A stretch of 64,000 bases of DNA from RGIG4608 sp964413365 (GCA_964413365.1 CAYPRM010000005.1:1-64000), one strand, 5' to 3'; positions 49,637 through 58,758 are shown, numbered from the stretch's first letter. Made by a program: numbers and translations. The notes: a model not told the origin generated them from the sequence alone.

Positions 49637-50830
49637 TTAACTAAGCTTCAGATATTCAGAGCAGATCTCTCTTGCTGCTCTGTCTGTCTCCATTATGCCC
49701 TCAAGGGTATGCGCCTCCGCCGCCCTTGGCATACTGTAAACCGTTTTGCAAACGCTCTCGGCGATATCCGAGAAGCGTATTTTTTCATTAAGATACGCGC
49801 CGACGGCGATCTCATTTGCCGCATTGAGTGCGGCGCAGGTCGCACCGCCCCTGCCGAGTGCATAGAGTGCGAGGTCGAGGAGTGGAAAGGTCTCCCGATC
49901 CGGCTCGGCGAAGGTGAGGTGGGATATTTTCGCAAGGTCAAGTGGCTCAATAACACCGCTCGATCTCGCACCCATATCGAGTGCGTACTGAACACAATGC
50001 CTCATATCGGGCACGGAGAGCTGTGCGATGATGCTATTATCAATGTATTCGACCATTGAGTGGATTATACTCTCCCTATGCACGAGCACGCCTATCTTAT
50101 CAGGTGTGAGCGAAAAGAGGTGTGCCGCCTCTATGACCTCAAAGCCCTTATTCATCAGCGTTGCGCTGTCTATTGTTATTTTTGCGCCCATTTTCCACGT
50201 GGGATGTGCGAGCGCTCTTGAGAGGGGCATATCGTGCAGCTCCGCGGCTGTCATTCCGAAGAACGGTCCTCCCGAGGCGGTAAGTATTATACGCTTGACC
50301 TCCTCGTGCCTACCTGCTCGCAGACATTGGTGTATGGCGCAATGCTCGCTATCGACGGGAAATATCTCGATCCCCCTCCTGCGTGCGAGCGACATAACTA
50401 TCTCGCCTGCCACGACAAGGCTCTCCTTATTCGCAAGCGCGAGCCTCGCACCGCTCTCGAGCACTGCGAGCGTCGGTCGAAGCCCTGCGTATCCAATTAT
50501 CGAATTGACTGCAACGGTGGCACCGCTCTCGGCTATCATCGTACAGATGCCCTCAACGCCAGAGAGCACTCTGATATCCGTATCGGCAAGTGCTACTGCA
50601 AGATCAGCCGCGGCACGCTCGTCGCACATAGCGGCAAGGCTCACGTGATGCTCCCTTGCCTGCTCCTCAACTCTGCGCCAATTCTTATCGGCACAGATAC
50701 CGACCACCTGCGTGCCCGTTTTTCTTGCTACGTCGAGTGCCTGCTCGCCTATCGAGCCTGTTGAGCCGAGGACGAGCATTTTTTCGCCGTGCAGAGGTTC
50801 TTTTGCGGATATATTCAATATATTACTCAT
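49637..50830 (-). CDS. dxr: 1-deoxy-D-xylulose 5-phosphate reductoisomerase
   Basis: The 397-residue protein has the NADPH-binding G-S-T-G-S-I-G near residue 22 and the metal/substrate blocks P-V-D-S-E-H-C-A-I and S-G-G-P-F. It commits carbon to the MEP isoprenoid pathway. It starts directly after cdsA. A leader of about 16 residues precedes the usual start; an internal ATG (M-L-V-L-G-S-T-G) is an alternative. Confidence 0.97.
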   Translation of the reverse strand: MSNILNISAKEPLHGEKMLVLGSTGSIGEQALDVARKTGTQVVGICADKNWRRVEEQAREHHVSLAAMCDERAAADLAVALADTDIRVLSGVEGICTMIAESGATVAVNSIIGYAGLRPTLAVLESGARLALANKESLVVAGEIVMSLARRRGIEIFPVDSEHCAIHQCLRAGRHEEVKRIILTASGGPFFGMTAAELHDMPLSRALAHPTWKMGAKITIDSATLMNKGFEVIEAAHLFSLTPDKIGVLVHRESIIHSMVEYIDNSIIAQLSVPDMRHCVQYALDMGARSSGVIEPLDLAKISHLTFAEPDRETFPLLDLALYALGRGGATCAALNAANEIAVGAYLNEKIRFSDIAESVCKTVYSMPRAAEAHTLEGIMETDRAAREICSEYLKLS

Positions 50831-51652
50831 TTATGCAAGGAAAAATGCAAGCACTACGGCTACTGCAAGTATCGAATCAAATCTATCCAGCACTCCGCCG
50901 TGCCCGGGGAAGAGCTTTCCATAATCCTTAATACCGTATGTTCTCTTTATGACCGACATTGAGAGGTCGCCTATCTGCGAGACCACCGAGCACAGAAGTC
51001 CCATAAGTGCAACGAGCACAAGACTTATATCTGCGTCCGTAAAATGATTTATCAGCGCACCGTAGCCGAGAAATGCACCGACGCAGAAGATCATACCTCC
51101 AATGCTACCCTCCACGGTCTTTTTGGGGCTGGTGTTGGGCATGAGCTTATGCTTTCCGAATAGTCTTCCCGAAAAGTAAGCGAAGATATCCGTTACCCAC
51201 GCGCCGATGAAGATGAAGTACCAATAGTATTCCCCACCCTGTGCGGAGCGCACCATGACCACCGACGAAAATGCGCCGATTATGTAAAGGCACACGAGCG
51301 TGCTCGAAATATACACGTTCATATCGCGCTCGGGATGCTTCTCATATCGGTATATCCAGATCGCAAGCAGGTAGAGCACATACAAGAGAATAATGTGCAC
51401 GATCTCAAGCTTGAAGGTGCCGACCGTGCCGTCCTTCAGATACCAAACCGCAAGGGGCATGACCACCGCCATGATATAGAGGGGTATGGAGAAGGCGAGA
51501 TCCTTCCTTGTACCCATGCATCCAAGCAGCTCATAAACGCCGACGACGCCCAAAAACGCCATCACTATCGGAAACACAGGCGTCCACGAAAAAATGCATA
51601 TCGGTATGGCGATTATTGCTATCACTATTGCCGTAATAATTCTTTGTTTCAT
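50831..51652 (-). CDS. cdsA: Phosphatidate cytidylyltransferase
   Basis: The 273-residue protein has about eight membrane helices and the CDP-alcohol synthase signature near the C terminus, S-V-I-K-R-T-Y-G-I-K-D-Y-G, then P-G-H-G-G-V-L-D-R-F-D-S. It makes CDP-diacylglycerol for phospholipid synthesis. Confidence 0.97.
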   Translation of the reverse strand: MKQRIITAIVIAIIAIPICIFSWTPVFPIVMAFLGVVGVYELLGCMGTRKDLAFSIPLYIMAVVMPLAVWYLKDGTVGTFKLEIVHIILLYVLYLLAIWIYRYEKHPERDMNVYISSTLVCLYIIGAFSSVVMVRSAQGGEYYWYFIFIGAWVTDIFAYFSGRLFGKHKLMPNTSPKKTVEGSIGGMIFCVGAFLGYGALINHFTDADISLVLVALMGLLCSVVSQIGDLSMSVIKRTYGIKDYGKLFPGHGGVLDRFDSILAVAVVLAFFLA

Positions 51653-51689
51653 AAAATATGGTCTCCTTACACCGTTTTACGAAAAAGCC

Positions 51690-52388
51690 TTACGCCTTTC
51701 CGTAATTTCTCTTTCTCGAGTAAAAGTCCTCTATTGCGGCTCTGAGGTCGTCCTCTCCGAAATCGGGCCAGAGTGTATCGGTAAAATACAGCTCCGAATA
51801 CGAGGACTGCCAGAGCAGGAAATTTGAGAGCCTTCTCTCCCCTGCCGTTCTGATTATAAGATCGGGATCGGGATCGCCCCTTGTATAAAGTGCACAGGAC
51901 AGGTTCTCCTGCGTTATCTCCTCTCCGTTCTCTGTGAGCCTTCGGCACGCACGGACTATCTCATCCCTGCCACCGTAGTTTATTGCCACGTTCAGCGTGC
52001 GTTCAAATTGTGCAGTCCGTTTTTCGAGTGCGTCTATCCTCCGTCTGAGTCCTGCGTCAAGTCCGCTCTTATCTCCCAGCATACGGAAGCGCACGCCGCG
52101 TCTGACAAGGTCATCTCCGCAGGTATCAAGATAGAGCGAGAGCAGGCTCATTATCGTTCGTATCTCCTTCGGAGGTCTTTTCCAATTCTCCGTGGAGAAT
52201 GCGTAGAACGTTACCGTATCAAGCCCTATATCAAAGCAATAATACGCTATACGCTCAAAGGTCTTGACGCCGACCTTATGTCCCTCGGGACGCTCCATGC
52301 CGCGAGCCTTAGCCCATCTGCCGTTGCCGTCCATTATGAAGGCGATATGCTTAAGTCTTTCGTCGACCTTGAATTCCGCTTGATCCAT
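51690..52388 (-). CDS. uppS: Undecaprenyl diphosphate synthase (isoprenyl transferase)
   Basis: The 232-residue cis-prenyltransferase has F-I-M-D-G-N-G-R-W-A-K with catalytic Asp20, F-S-T-E-N-W near 75, and the C-terminal R-T-A-G-E-R-R-L-S-N-F-L-L-W-Q. It makes the C55 lipid carrier of cell-wall synthesis, using precursors from the dxr/ispG pathway in the same transcript. A terminator-like hairpin lies between frr and this gene. Confidence 0.97.
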   Translation of the reverse strand: MDQAEFKVDERLKHIAFIMDGNGRWAKARGMERPEGHKVGVKTFERIAYYCFDIGLDTVTFYAFSTENWKRPPKEIRTIMSLLSLYLDTCGDDLVRRGVRFRMLGDKSGLDAGLRRRIDALEKRTAQFERTLNVAINYGGRDEIVRACRRLTENGEEITQENLSCALYTRGDPDPDLIIRTAGERRLSNFLLWQSSYSELYFTDTLWPDFGEDDLRAAIEDFYSRKRNYGKA

Positions 52389-52404
52389 ACTTACACCTCA
52401 AATT

Positions 52405-52430
52405 CCAAAAAGGCGGGAATTTCGCCCGCC
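52405..52430 (-). terminator. Terminator-like hairpin between frr and uppS
   Basis: On the minus strand GGCGGG-cgaaatt-CCCGCC is followed by TTTTTGG. It would end or attenuate transcription after pyrH-frr. No new sigma-A promoter is evident before uppS, so partial read-through is likely. Confidence 0.75.
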
Positions 52431-52443
52431 CAAGTAGTCTGTT

Positions 52444-52998
52444 TTAGATCTCCATGATCTCCTTTTCCTTTTTCGCAGAGGCAGCGTCTACCTCCTTGAT
52501 ATATCTGTCCGTCAGATCCTGCACCTTCTTCTCGGCGTTCTTAACGTCGTCCTCGGTGAGTGCTCCGTCCTTTTTATCCTTCTTGATGCTATCGTTTGCA
52601 TCGCGTCTGATATTGCGAATGGCGACCTTAGTATCCTCGCCCATTCTCTGGATCTGCTTCTTAAGCTCCTTACGTCTTTCCTCAGTAACCTGCGGGAACA
52701 CGAGGCGGATCATCTTGCCGTCGTTCGAGGGGTTTATTCCGATGTCGCTTACGAGTATAGCCTTCTCGATAGCCTTGAGTGTGCTTGCGTCATAGGGTGT
52801 GATCGTGAGCGTTCTCGAATCCACCATTCTGATGTCTGCCATCGTATTTACGGGTGTGGGAGAGCCGTAATATTCAAACGTAACTCTATTGAGAACGCCT
52901 GCGTTCGCCTGTCCTGCCCTGATGCTCGCAAGATCATACTCGTAGGACGCGATGGTCTTCTTCATCTTCTCTTCAAAATCCTTAATAACGAATGCCAT
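52444..52998 (-). CDS. frr: Ribosome recycling factor
   Basis: The 184-residue protein has the RRF three-helix core with S-I-R-A-G-Q-A-N, Y-Y-G-S-P-T-P-V, and R-N-I-R-R-D-A-N. It splits post-termination ribosomes with EF-G. It is 27 bases after pyrH, the standard pair. Confidence 0.97.
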   Translation of the reverse strand: MAFVIKDFEEKMKKTIASYEYDLASIRAGQANAGVLNRVTFEYYGSPTPVNTMADIRMVDSRTLTITPYDASTLKAIEKAILVSDIGINPSNDGKMIRLVFPQVTEERRKELKKQIQRMGEDTKVAIRNIRRDANDSIKKDKKDGALTEDDVKNAEKKVQDLTDRYIKEVDAASAKKEKEIMEI

Positions 52999-53025
52999 AT
53001 CATATACCTCTATTCTTTCCTGATT

Positions 53026-53742
53026 TTATTTGTGTAATTCAGTTCCTATGCGCTCGCCCATTATCACCCTGTAAATATTTTCGGGATCCTTGAGTTCAAA
53101 TGCATAGCATCTGATACCGTTATCCATGCAAAATGCGCTTGCCGTGGCATCAAGCGCGCGGAGATCCTTATCGAGCATCTCCGAGTACGTTATCTCGTCA
53201 TATCTGACCGCCGTGGGATCTATGTGCGGATCTGCGGTATAAACGCCGTCTATATTCTTAGCCATAAGAATTATATCCGCGCCAAGCTCCGCTGCTCGTA
53301 TTGCCGCACCCGTGTCGGTGGAGAAATACGGCATTCCCGTACCGCCTCCGATTATCACGACCTCTCCCTCGTCAAGATGCCTTCTTGCATCTCTTATCCT
53401 ATACGGATCGGCAAAGGCGGGGACGTCCATCACCGTCATCGCTCTGGCACGCAAGCCCTGCCCGACGAATGTATCCTCAAGTGCCAATGCATTTATTGCG
53501 GTGGCGAGCATTCCCATCTGGTCGGCTCTTGCTCTGTCCATATCGCCGCTCTGTCTGCCGCGCCAGATATTACCTGCGCCCACGACTATGGCGATCTGCA
53601 CTCCTGCCTCCGTGCATCTCTTCAAAACATTTGCGATGCTCGCGATATAGTCAAAATTGAGAATACCGTCGCAATCCCTCGCAAGTGCCTCTCCAGAGAG
53701 CTTCAGCAGGACTCTTTTATACTTGGGGCTTCCTATTTCCAT
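53026..53742 (-). CDS. pyrH: Uridylate kinase (UMP kinase)
   Basis: The 238-residue amino-acid-kinase-fold protein has K-R-V-L-L-K-L-S-G-E-A-L, V-V-G-A-G-N-I-W-R-G, and G-G-T-G-M-P-Y-F-S-T-D. It phosphorylates UMP to UDP. ATG 53742 is chosen because GGAGG sits 8 bases upstream; the GTG at 53757 precedes that site. rpsB and tsf, which usually precede pyrH, are absent: a promoter lies directly upstream. Confidence 0.96.
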   Translation of the reverse strand: MEIGSPKYKRVLLKLSGEALARDCDGILNFDYIASIANVLKRCTEAGVQIAIVVGAGNIWRGRQSGDMDRARADQMGMLATAINALALEDTFVGQGLRARAMTVMDVPAFADPYRIRDARRHLDEGEVVIIGGGTGMPYFSTDTGAAIRAAELGADIILMAKNIDGVYTADPHIDPTAVRYDEITYSEMLDKDLRALDATASAFCMDNGIRCYAFELKDPENIYRVIMGERIGTELHK

Positions 53743-53799
53743 CGGCTTTCCCTCCACGGTGGTGTTTTATTTTTTGCAGATCATACTCTGCTATCTTAT

Positions 53800-53828
53800 A
53801 TAATACTATTTTTTTCGCCGTTTGTAAA
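53800..53828 (-). promoter_or_regulatory. Sigma-A promoter for the pyrH-frr...mfd run
   Basis: On the minus strand TTTACA (53828-53823), 17 bases and TATTAT (53805-53800). Confidence 0.75.
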
Positions 53829-53861
53829 GGCTTTTTTCGCAATTATTTGTATTTTTTGCTC

Positions 53862-54341
53862 TTATTTATGATATTTTCCGCCGTGTGATATCGAAAGGCA
53901 GCGATAAAGTATCTCCAAGAGCCACACACGGAGCATCTGATGTGTCAAGGTCATTCTCGATACGCTCATTCGCATATCGCACGCGCTTTTTACCTCGTCG
54001 GAGAGTCCCCACGAGCTTCCGATGATGATCGCGACCTCTCCGTGGGATGCGGAGATAGCGTCGAGCCTCTCCGAGAACTCCTCGCTTGAGAGCTGCTTAC
54101 CCTCGACGCACATTGCGATCTTATATGCTCTCGGGGATATCTGCGAAAGTATCCGCTTCCCCTCCGCTGTAAGTGCCTGCTCGATCTCCCTCTCCGTGGG
54201 ATCGTCGGGGATGCGGCACTCCTTAAATTCTATTATCTCAAGCTTACAGTATGCACCAAGACGCTTTTTGTACTCCGCTATGGCGTCCTTGTAATACTGC
54301 TCCTTGAGCGTTCCTGTTGCGTATATTTTTATATTCAGCAT
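53862..54341 (-). CDS. rlmH: 23S rRNA (pseudouridine-1915-N3) methyltransferase RlmH
   Basis: The 159-residue SPOUT-fold protein has I-I-G-S-S-W-G-L-S (G-x-x-G-L knot region) and the C-terminal L-T-H-Q-M-L-R-V-W-L-L-E-I-L-Y-R. It methylates pseudouridine 1915 in helix 69. It follows walJ by nine bases, as in many Firmicutes. Confidence 0.97.
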   Translation of the reverse strand: MLNIKIYATGTLKEQYYKDAIAEYKKRLGAYCKLEIIEFKECRIPDDPTEREIEQALTAEGKRILSQISPRAYKIAMCVEGKQLSSEEFSERLDAISASHGEVAIIIGSSWGLSDEVKSACDMRMSVSRMTLTHQMLRVWLLEILYRCLSISHGGKYHK

Positions 54342-54350
54342 AGCGACCTC

Positions 54351-55136
54351 TCAAACGAGCCTTACGCACTCGTACTGTGATGCGACCTTGATATTGACAG
54401 ACTCATCCGCCACCGCTCCGCAGACCTCACTATATGCAAGGGTGGGATCGTTATTCTCCTCGCTCAGGTGGGCAAGAAGTATATTTTTTGTGCCCGATGC
54501 GCAAAGCTCCGAGGCGAACGCGGCGCAGTCCTTATTTGACAGATGCCCACGCCCCGAGCGTATTCTGAGCTTCAGGTCATGGGGGTAAGGCCCCGTCATG
54601 AGCATATCCTCGTCATGGTTGGACTCGAGAACGACGCTCTCACAGCCGAGAAGTCCGCTGCGTATCTCGTCCGTTACCATACCGATATCGGTAGCGTAGC
54701 CGATGCAGATCTGCTCGCCCTCTGTGCCGTCAAGCTCTATTCGGTAGCCGACGGAGCAGGCGCTGTCATGGGGCGTCGGGAAGCTGGTAACCGTCATATT
54801 CCCCACTCTGACGCAGAATATCGGAGAATGGGTAATGATGCGATCTGTCGGTAGGGTGAGTCCCTTTGAGAGCATTGCGTCGGCACTGGCCTGCGCGATG
54901 TGCACCTGTATGGGGTGCTTTTTCAAGAGATTTTCAAGTGCTTTTATGTGGTCGGTGTGCTCGTGAGTTATGAATATCGCATCTATCTCATCGACGCTCT
55001 TTTTGAGTGTGGAGAGTGCGGAGCAGAGTGCTTTTGCACTCTTTCCTGCATCTATAAGTACCCTTGTATCCTCCGACTCTATGAGGACGGAATTGCCCCT
55101 TGAGCCTGAATAAAGTGCCGTTACGGAATATTTCAT
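54351..55136 (-). CDS. walJ: WalJ/YycJ-type metallo-beta-lactamase-fold hydrolase
   Basis: The 261-residue protein has the MBL metal motif T-H-E-H-T-D-H at 57-63, an early Y-S-G-S-R-G-N-S block, and later S-N-H-D-E-D-M-L and H-L-S-N-K-D. YycJ/WalJ proteins are nuclease-like and linked to the WalRK regulon and chromosome maintenance. No walRK genes are near; instead it follows galK with a TAATG stop-start overlap, which sets the start at 55136. Confidence 0.9.
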   Translation of the reverse strand: MKYSVTALYSGSRGNSVLIESEDTRVLIDAGKSAKALCSALSTLKKSVDEIDAIFITHEHTDHIKALENLLKKHPIQVHIAQASADAMLSKGLTLPTDRIITHSPIFCVRVGNMTVTSFPTPHDSACSVGYRIELDGTEGEQICIGYATDIGMVTDEIRSGLLGCESVVLESNHDEDMLMTGPYPHDLKLRIRSGRGHLSNKDCAAFASELCASGTKNILLAHLSEENNDPTLAYSEVCGAVADESVNIKVASQYECVRLV

Positions 55137-56422
55137 TATTCCGACACCCTTATTGCGCCGTAGCGTCTTATGCTGAGGACAAGGCACGAGCCCTCTCCGA
55201 ACACGGAATCCATACGTGCTCTGTATGCGTCAACATCACTCTCTGCGACATAAGCCTGAACCGTTCCTGCAAAGCCGCCGCCGTGGACGCGGAATGCGCC
55301 CCTCCTGCCCCTCATAAAGCTCTCCGTAAGGCAGAGTGCGAGGCTGAGTCCCTGCTCGCGGACGTTTGAGTTTGTGTAAACGTTCTGAAGGTAGCAGAAC
55401 GATGATCTTCCCGAGGCTATCACGTCGGAGAGGTAAAGGTCGATATTTCCCACTTTGAGAGCGTCCGTCATCTCTGTAACTCTGGCGTTCTCATCGAGGA
55501 AATGCAATGCGCGGAGCACTGCCCTATCTCCAAGGCTCTCCCTCATATCCGCAATAGAGCCCTCTATCTCCTCCCTCGTGCACTCACGAAGGTAGGTCTT
55601 GCCGAGGTAATTTGCAACGCTCCTCATCTCGGAGGGCACTGCGGCATAATCCCCCGTGAGGTCAGCGTGGTTGCCACCCGTATCAACGATGCAGAGTCTA
55701 TACCCTGCCGCCGAGAGGTCGAAATCTATCTTCTCTATTCTCGGAGCGTCCGCATCGGCAAAATCTATTCCCACGACGCCACCGACGGCGCAGGCGACCT
55801 GATCCATAAGTCCGCAGGGCTTGCCGAAGAACACGTTCTCCGCATACTGTGCGAGCATAGCGATCTCTACATTATCGACTCTGCCGCCGTTATATTCATA
55901 ATTAAGTATATTTCCTATCATATCCTCAAAGGCAGCACTCGAGGACAGCCCCGAGCCTCTGAGAACATCCGAGGTGCAGTAGGCATCGAAGCCACCGACG
56001 GAATAGCCCTTATCGCCAAAGCCGCGGCACATACCTGCGATGAGGCTTGCGCTCGTTCCGAAAAACTCCGCCCAAGGCTCGGAATATTCTGCTATATCGA
56101 CGCATATCGCGTCAAAGCCCTCACTCTTGAGGCGGATGACGTTATCATTCCTGCGTGCGACAACGGCAATTATATCAAGGCTTATCGACGCGGCAATGAC
56201 CTTACCGCGGTTATGATCCGTATGGTTACCTGCAAGCTCGCTCCTGCCGGGGACGGAATAAAGAGCTACGTCCGCATCCGTACCGTAAAGCTCCTCAAAC
56301 TGTGTGAGTGCGCAGATATATCTTTCCCTCTGTGCGTCGAGGAGGTGCGTGCCATAGACGTCCGCAAGCCTTTTATCGAGCGTGCCGCTACGTATTTGCG
56401 ATCTGAGTTGTTCAAGCTTCAT
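55136..56422 (-). CDS. galK: Galactokinase (GHMP kinase family)
   Basis: The 428-residue protein has the galactokinase signature P-G-R-S-E-L-A-G-N-H-T-D-H-N and the GHMP ATP-binding loop G-S-G-L-S-S-S-A-A-F-E. The C-terminal block H-G-G-G-F-A-G-T-V-Q-A completes the fold. The E-H of the canonical G-E-H-T-D is N-H here, a variant seen in Clostridial GalK paralogues, so another sugar is possible. ATG 56422 has GAGGT upstream. No other Leloir genes are nearby. Confidence 0.88.
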   Translation of the reverse strand: MKLEQLRSQIRSGTLDKRLADVYGTHLLDAQRERYICALTQFEELYGTDADVALYSVPGRSELAGNHTDHNRGKVIAASISLDIIAVVARRNDNVIRLKSEGFDAICVDIAEYSEPWAEFFGTSASLIAGMCRGFGDKGYSVGGFDAYCTSDVLRGSGLSSSAAFEDMIGNILNYEYNGGRVDNVEIAMLAQYAENVFFGKPCGLMDQVACAVGGVVGIDFADADAPRIEKIDFDLSAAGYRLCIVDTGGNHADLTGDYAAVPSEMRSVANYLGKTYLRECTREEIEGSIADMRESLGDRAVLRALHFLDENARVTEMTDALKVGNIDLYLSDVIASGRSSFCYLQNVYTNSNVREQGLSLALCLTESFMRGRRGAFRVHGGGFAGTVQAYVAESDVDAYRARMDSVFGEGSCLVLSIRRYGAIRVSE

Positions 56423-56466
56423 TATCTTACCTCTATATCTTTGAAATTCCAATACTATACCGATAT

Positions 56467-56495
56467 ATTATATCATTATTTTTTGAAAATGACAA
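56467..56495 (-). promoter_or_regulatory. Sigma-A promoter for galK-walJ-rlmH
   Basis: On the minus strand TTGTCA (56495-56490), 17 bases and TATAAT (56472-56467). Confidence 0.85.
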
Positions 56496-56530
56496 GGGCT
56501 TTTGCGTAATTTATGCAATTTATGCGCCCC

Positions 56531-56571
56531 CAAAAAAGATCTGCACAGCACCGTGGTACTATGCAGATCTG
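56531..56571 (-). terminator. Intrinsic terminator of the yqeG-pepP-DUF1934 operon
   Basis: AGATCTGCACAG (56537-56548) pairs with CTATGCAGATCT (56559-56570), 12 bp with one wobble; TTTTTTG follows on the minus strand. Confidence 0.85.
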
Positions 56572-56575
56572 CATT

Positions 56576-57085
56576 TTATTCCGTTTGACCTATGTCCTCG
56601 GAGATCGTGATGAGCAAATGCGTCCTCTCCGCCTGTGCACCGCGTATCTCAACGATATAGTCGAGCTCGAGCGTGCCGTCCGTAAGGATCATATTTTTGA
56701 CCGACTTAGTATACACGCATATCTCGAACGGCATATACTCCGTCTTGTATGTGCAGATGTGGCGCTTTCCCTCCTCAAAGACGAGAATCGTATTCACGCT
56801 CCCGCTACGCATCATGACGACAAGCTCGGGGGTACTGCGCTCAAAGCGCACCTGCGTATGCGAGCCCTCCATGCCCGTAAGCTCGGTCTCGTCATAGGCG
56901 ATTATCACTCTGTCGTCGTTGATATATAGCTCACCCTCGCTATACAGTTCTATAAATCCGTCTCCGTCGGAATCCTCGCCGTCGCCGTCATACTCGTCGT
57001 CGCCGTAGAGCAGGCTGTCAAAAAAGCTGTCCTCGGGCGCATCCCTGTGCGAGGTGAGGTGTATATTTATATTTTTCTTTATCAT
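56576..57085 (-). CDS. DUF1934 family (YwiB-like) protein with acidic insertion
   Basis: The 169-residue protein has the beta-barrel DUF1934 pattern: early I-N-I-H-L-T-S, a middle T-Q-V-R-F-E, the M-P-F-E-I-C-V-Y block, and the final L-D-Y-I-V-E-I with a closing strand. Function is unknown; the fold is lipocalin-like. Residues 29-43 are an aspartate- and glycine-rich insertion (D-G-D-G-E-D-S-D-G-D-G) that resembles calcium-binding loops. ATG 57085 has GGTGA upstream; GTG 57097 is the alternative. It overlaps no gene and is last in its operon. Confidence 0.82.
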   Translation of the reverse strand: MIKKNINIHLTSHRDAPEDSFFDSLLYGDDEYDGDGEDSDGDGFIELYSEGELYINDDRVIIAYDETELTGMEGSHTQVRFERSTPELVVMMRSGSVNTILVFEEGKRHICTYKTEYMPFEICVYTKSVKNMILTDGTLELDYIVEIRGAQAERTHLLITISEDIGQTE

Positions 57086-57101
57086 GTCAGCGTTCACCGC
57101 C

Positions 57102-58187
57102 TCAGAACAACTCTATGAGCTCCTTCGGGCTCTTAGTGAAATCGCGTATTCCGTCCTCGGTAACAGCCGCCATATCCTCGATCCTGCAACCGTATTTCTC
57201 GGGAATGTAGATGCCCGGCTCGAAGGTAACGACGTTGCCCACAACGAGCTGTGCCGACTTATCAACACCGGGTGCGAGGCGGGGGCTCTCGTGGATATAC
57301 ATACCTACACCGTGTCCGAGGGAATGTCCGAATCTGCCCTCGTAGCCTGCGCCGTTTATGATATCCCTTGCGATCTCGTCAAGGCGGTGGCAGCCTCTCT
57401 CGCCTGCCGCCGCTGCCTCAAGCGCTCTTGTCTGAGCCTCAAGGACGGTATAGTAGACCTTCTTTATATCCGCGTCAGACTTGCCGAGCACGACGGTCCT
57501 CGTCATATCCGAGCAATAGCCCTCGTAAACACAGCCGAAATCCATGGTGAGAAAGCCGCGCTCGAGCTTTACGTTTCTCGGAACGCCGTGGGGCATGGAC
57601 GATGCCTTACCCGATACCGCGATCGTATCGAAGGATGTTCTCTCCGCACCGTTTCTTCTCATAAAGAACTCTATCTCGAGTGCCACGTCGACCTCGGTCA
57701 TATCGGGTTTAATGAAATTCACGATGTGCGTGAACGCCTCGTCCGTAATGCGCTGAGCCTGCGCCATTTTTTCAAGCTCGTCGGGCGTCTTTACCATTCT
57801 CATAGAGGTAAGGATAGCCGACGCACCACCGACGTAGCTGACTGCTCCCTGTGCCGCTCTCTCAAAGAACGAGAGCATCTCAAGGCTGACCTCGCTCTCC
57901 TCAACGAGCACTTTCTTGACTCCGTGCGCAGAGGCGAGCTCTGCGACCTTCTTGACAAGGGATGTGCCGGGAGCAAGGATCTCGAGATCCTCGGGATCGA
58001 CCGCCTTCTGTGCCGCCTCGGTATAGCGGAAATCGGTGAGCAGGTATGCCTTGTCGCAGAATACCACGACGTAGCCGTCATCAAATGCGAAATTCGAGAC
58101 GTACCTCTGATTGAGTGCGGAGCTGAGCAGTATTCCCTCTACTCCCTTCTCCTGCATTATCTTCTGTAATCTTTTCAAATGTGTCAT
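57102..58187 (-). CDS. pepP: Xaa-Pro aminopeptidase / M24 family metallopeptidase
   Basis: The 361-residue protein has a creatinase N-terminal domain (1-125) and an M24 pita-bread domain whose metal ligands are visible: D-F-G-C and C-S-D-M-T-R-T, G-H-G-V-G-M-Y-I-H-E, E-P-G-I-Y-I, and I-E-D. It removes N-terminal residues before proline. It starts at the base before the yqeG stop. PepQ (prolidase) is the alternative label. Confidence 0.92.
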   Translation of the reverse strand: MTHLKRLQKIMQEKGVEGILLSSALNQRYVSNFAFDDGYVVVFCDKAYLLTDFRYTEAAQKAVDPEDLEILAPGTSLVKKVAELASAHGVKKVLVEESEVSLEMLSFFERAAQGAVSYVGGASAILTSMRMVKTPDELEKMAQAQRITDEAFTHIVNFIKPDMTEVDVALEIEFFMRRNGAERTSFDTIAVSGKASSMPHGVPRNVKLERGFLTMDFGCVYEGYCSDMTRTVVLGKSDADIKKVYYTVLEAQTRALEAAAAGERGCHRLDEIARDIINGAGYEGRFGHSLGHGVGMYIHESPRLAPGVDKSAQLVVGNVVTFEPGIYIPEKYGCRIEDMAAVTEDGIRDFTKSPKELIELF

Positions 58188-58727
58188 TTATATTTTCTCC
58201 TTTTCGTTGATTTGCATATCTTGCCTGCGCTTTTTGAAAAAGCTCCTCATTATCGGCTTCTCGAGTCCTCTTTTTATCTTAAAGAGCAGATTTTTCTTGT
58301 CCTTGATCGGTGGGACGAGGATCGTTCTCATGCCGCAGAGCTTGCCTGCGCATATATCGGTAAAGATCTGGTCGCCCATAAACGCGCAGGACTCCGCCGA
58401 TGCACCGAGGGATGCGAGCGCACGTCTCACGCTCTTCTGTGCAAAGGGCTTGCTTGACCTCGCGTAAGCAGGCGCGCCGATGCTTTCATTAAATTTGTCG
58501 ATGCGGGCGTGGCTCGTGTTGTTCGATATGAACGCAAAGCCTATGCCTGCCTCCCTGAGAGATCCGAGCCACGTGAGTATCTCCTCATTCGGTTCTGCGA
58601 GCTCATAGGGTGCTATGGTATTGTCTATATCTATCATAAGAGACGTGATCCCAAGCTCCTGCAGGAGGTCGGGCGTTACGTCAATAAAGCTATTAAAATA
58701 TAGGTCGGGGAAGAATTTATCGAGCAT
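58188..58727 (-). CDS. YqeG family HAD IIIA-type phosphatase
   Basis: The 179-residue HAD protein has catalytic M-I-D-I-D-N-T-I near residue 33, S-N-N-T motif II, K-P in motif III, and G-D-Q-I-F-T-D motif IV. YqeG is conserved across Firmicutes and is related to phosphatidylglycerophosphate phosphatases (PgpA/GEP4-like), but its substrate is not established. It is first in the yqeG-pepP-DUF1934 operon. Confidence 0.93.
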   Translation of the reverse strand: MLDKFFPDLYFNSFIDVTPDLLQELGITSLMIDIDNTIAPYELAEPNEEILTWLGSLREAGIGFAFISNNTSHARIDKFNESIGAPAYARSSKPFAQKSVRRALASLGASAESCAFMGDQIFTDICAGKLCGMRTILVPPIKDKKNLLFKIKRGLEKPIMRSFFKKRRQDMQINEKEKI

Positions 58728-58758
58728 TTCAAAATGTGCCTTTCGCTAAGATAAGACT

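Noticed and set aside
57054..58169. 371-codon open frame on the plus strand opposite pepP
   Set aside because: Mirror of the M24 peptidase gene, whose metal ligands are all in place on the minus strand.
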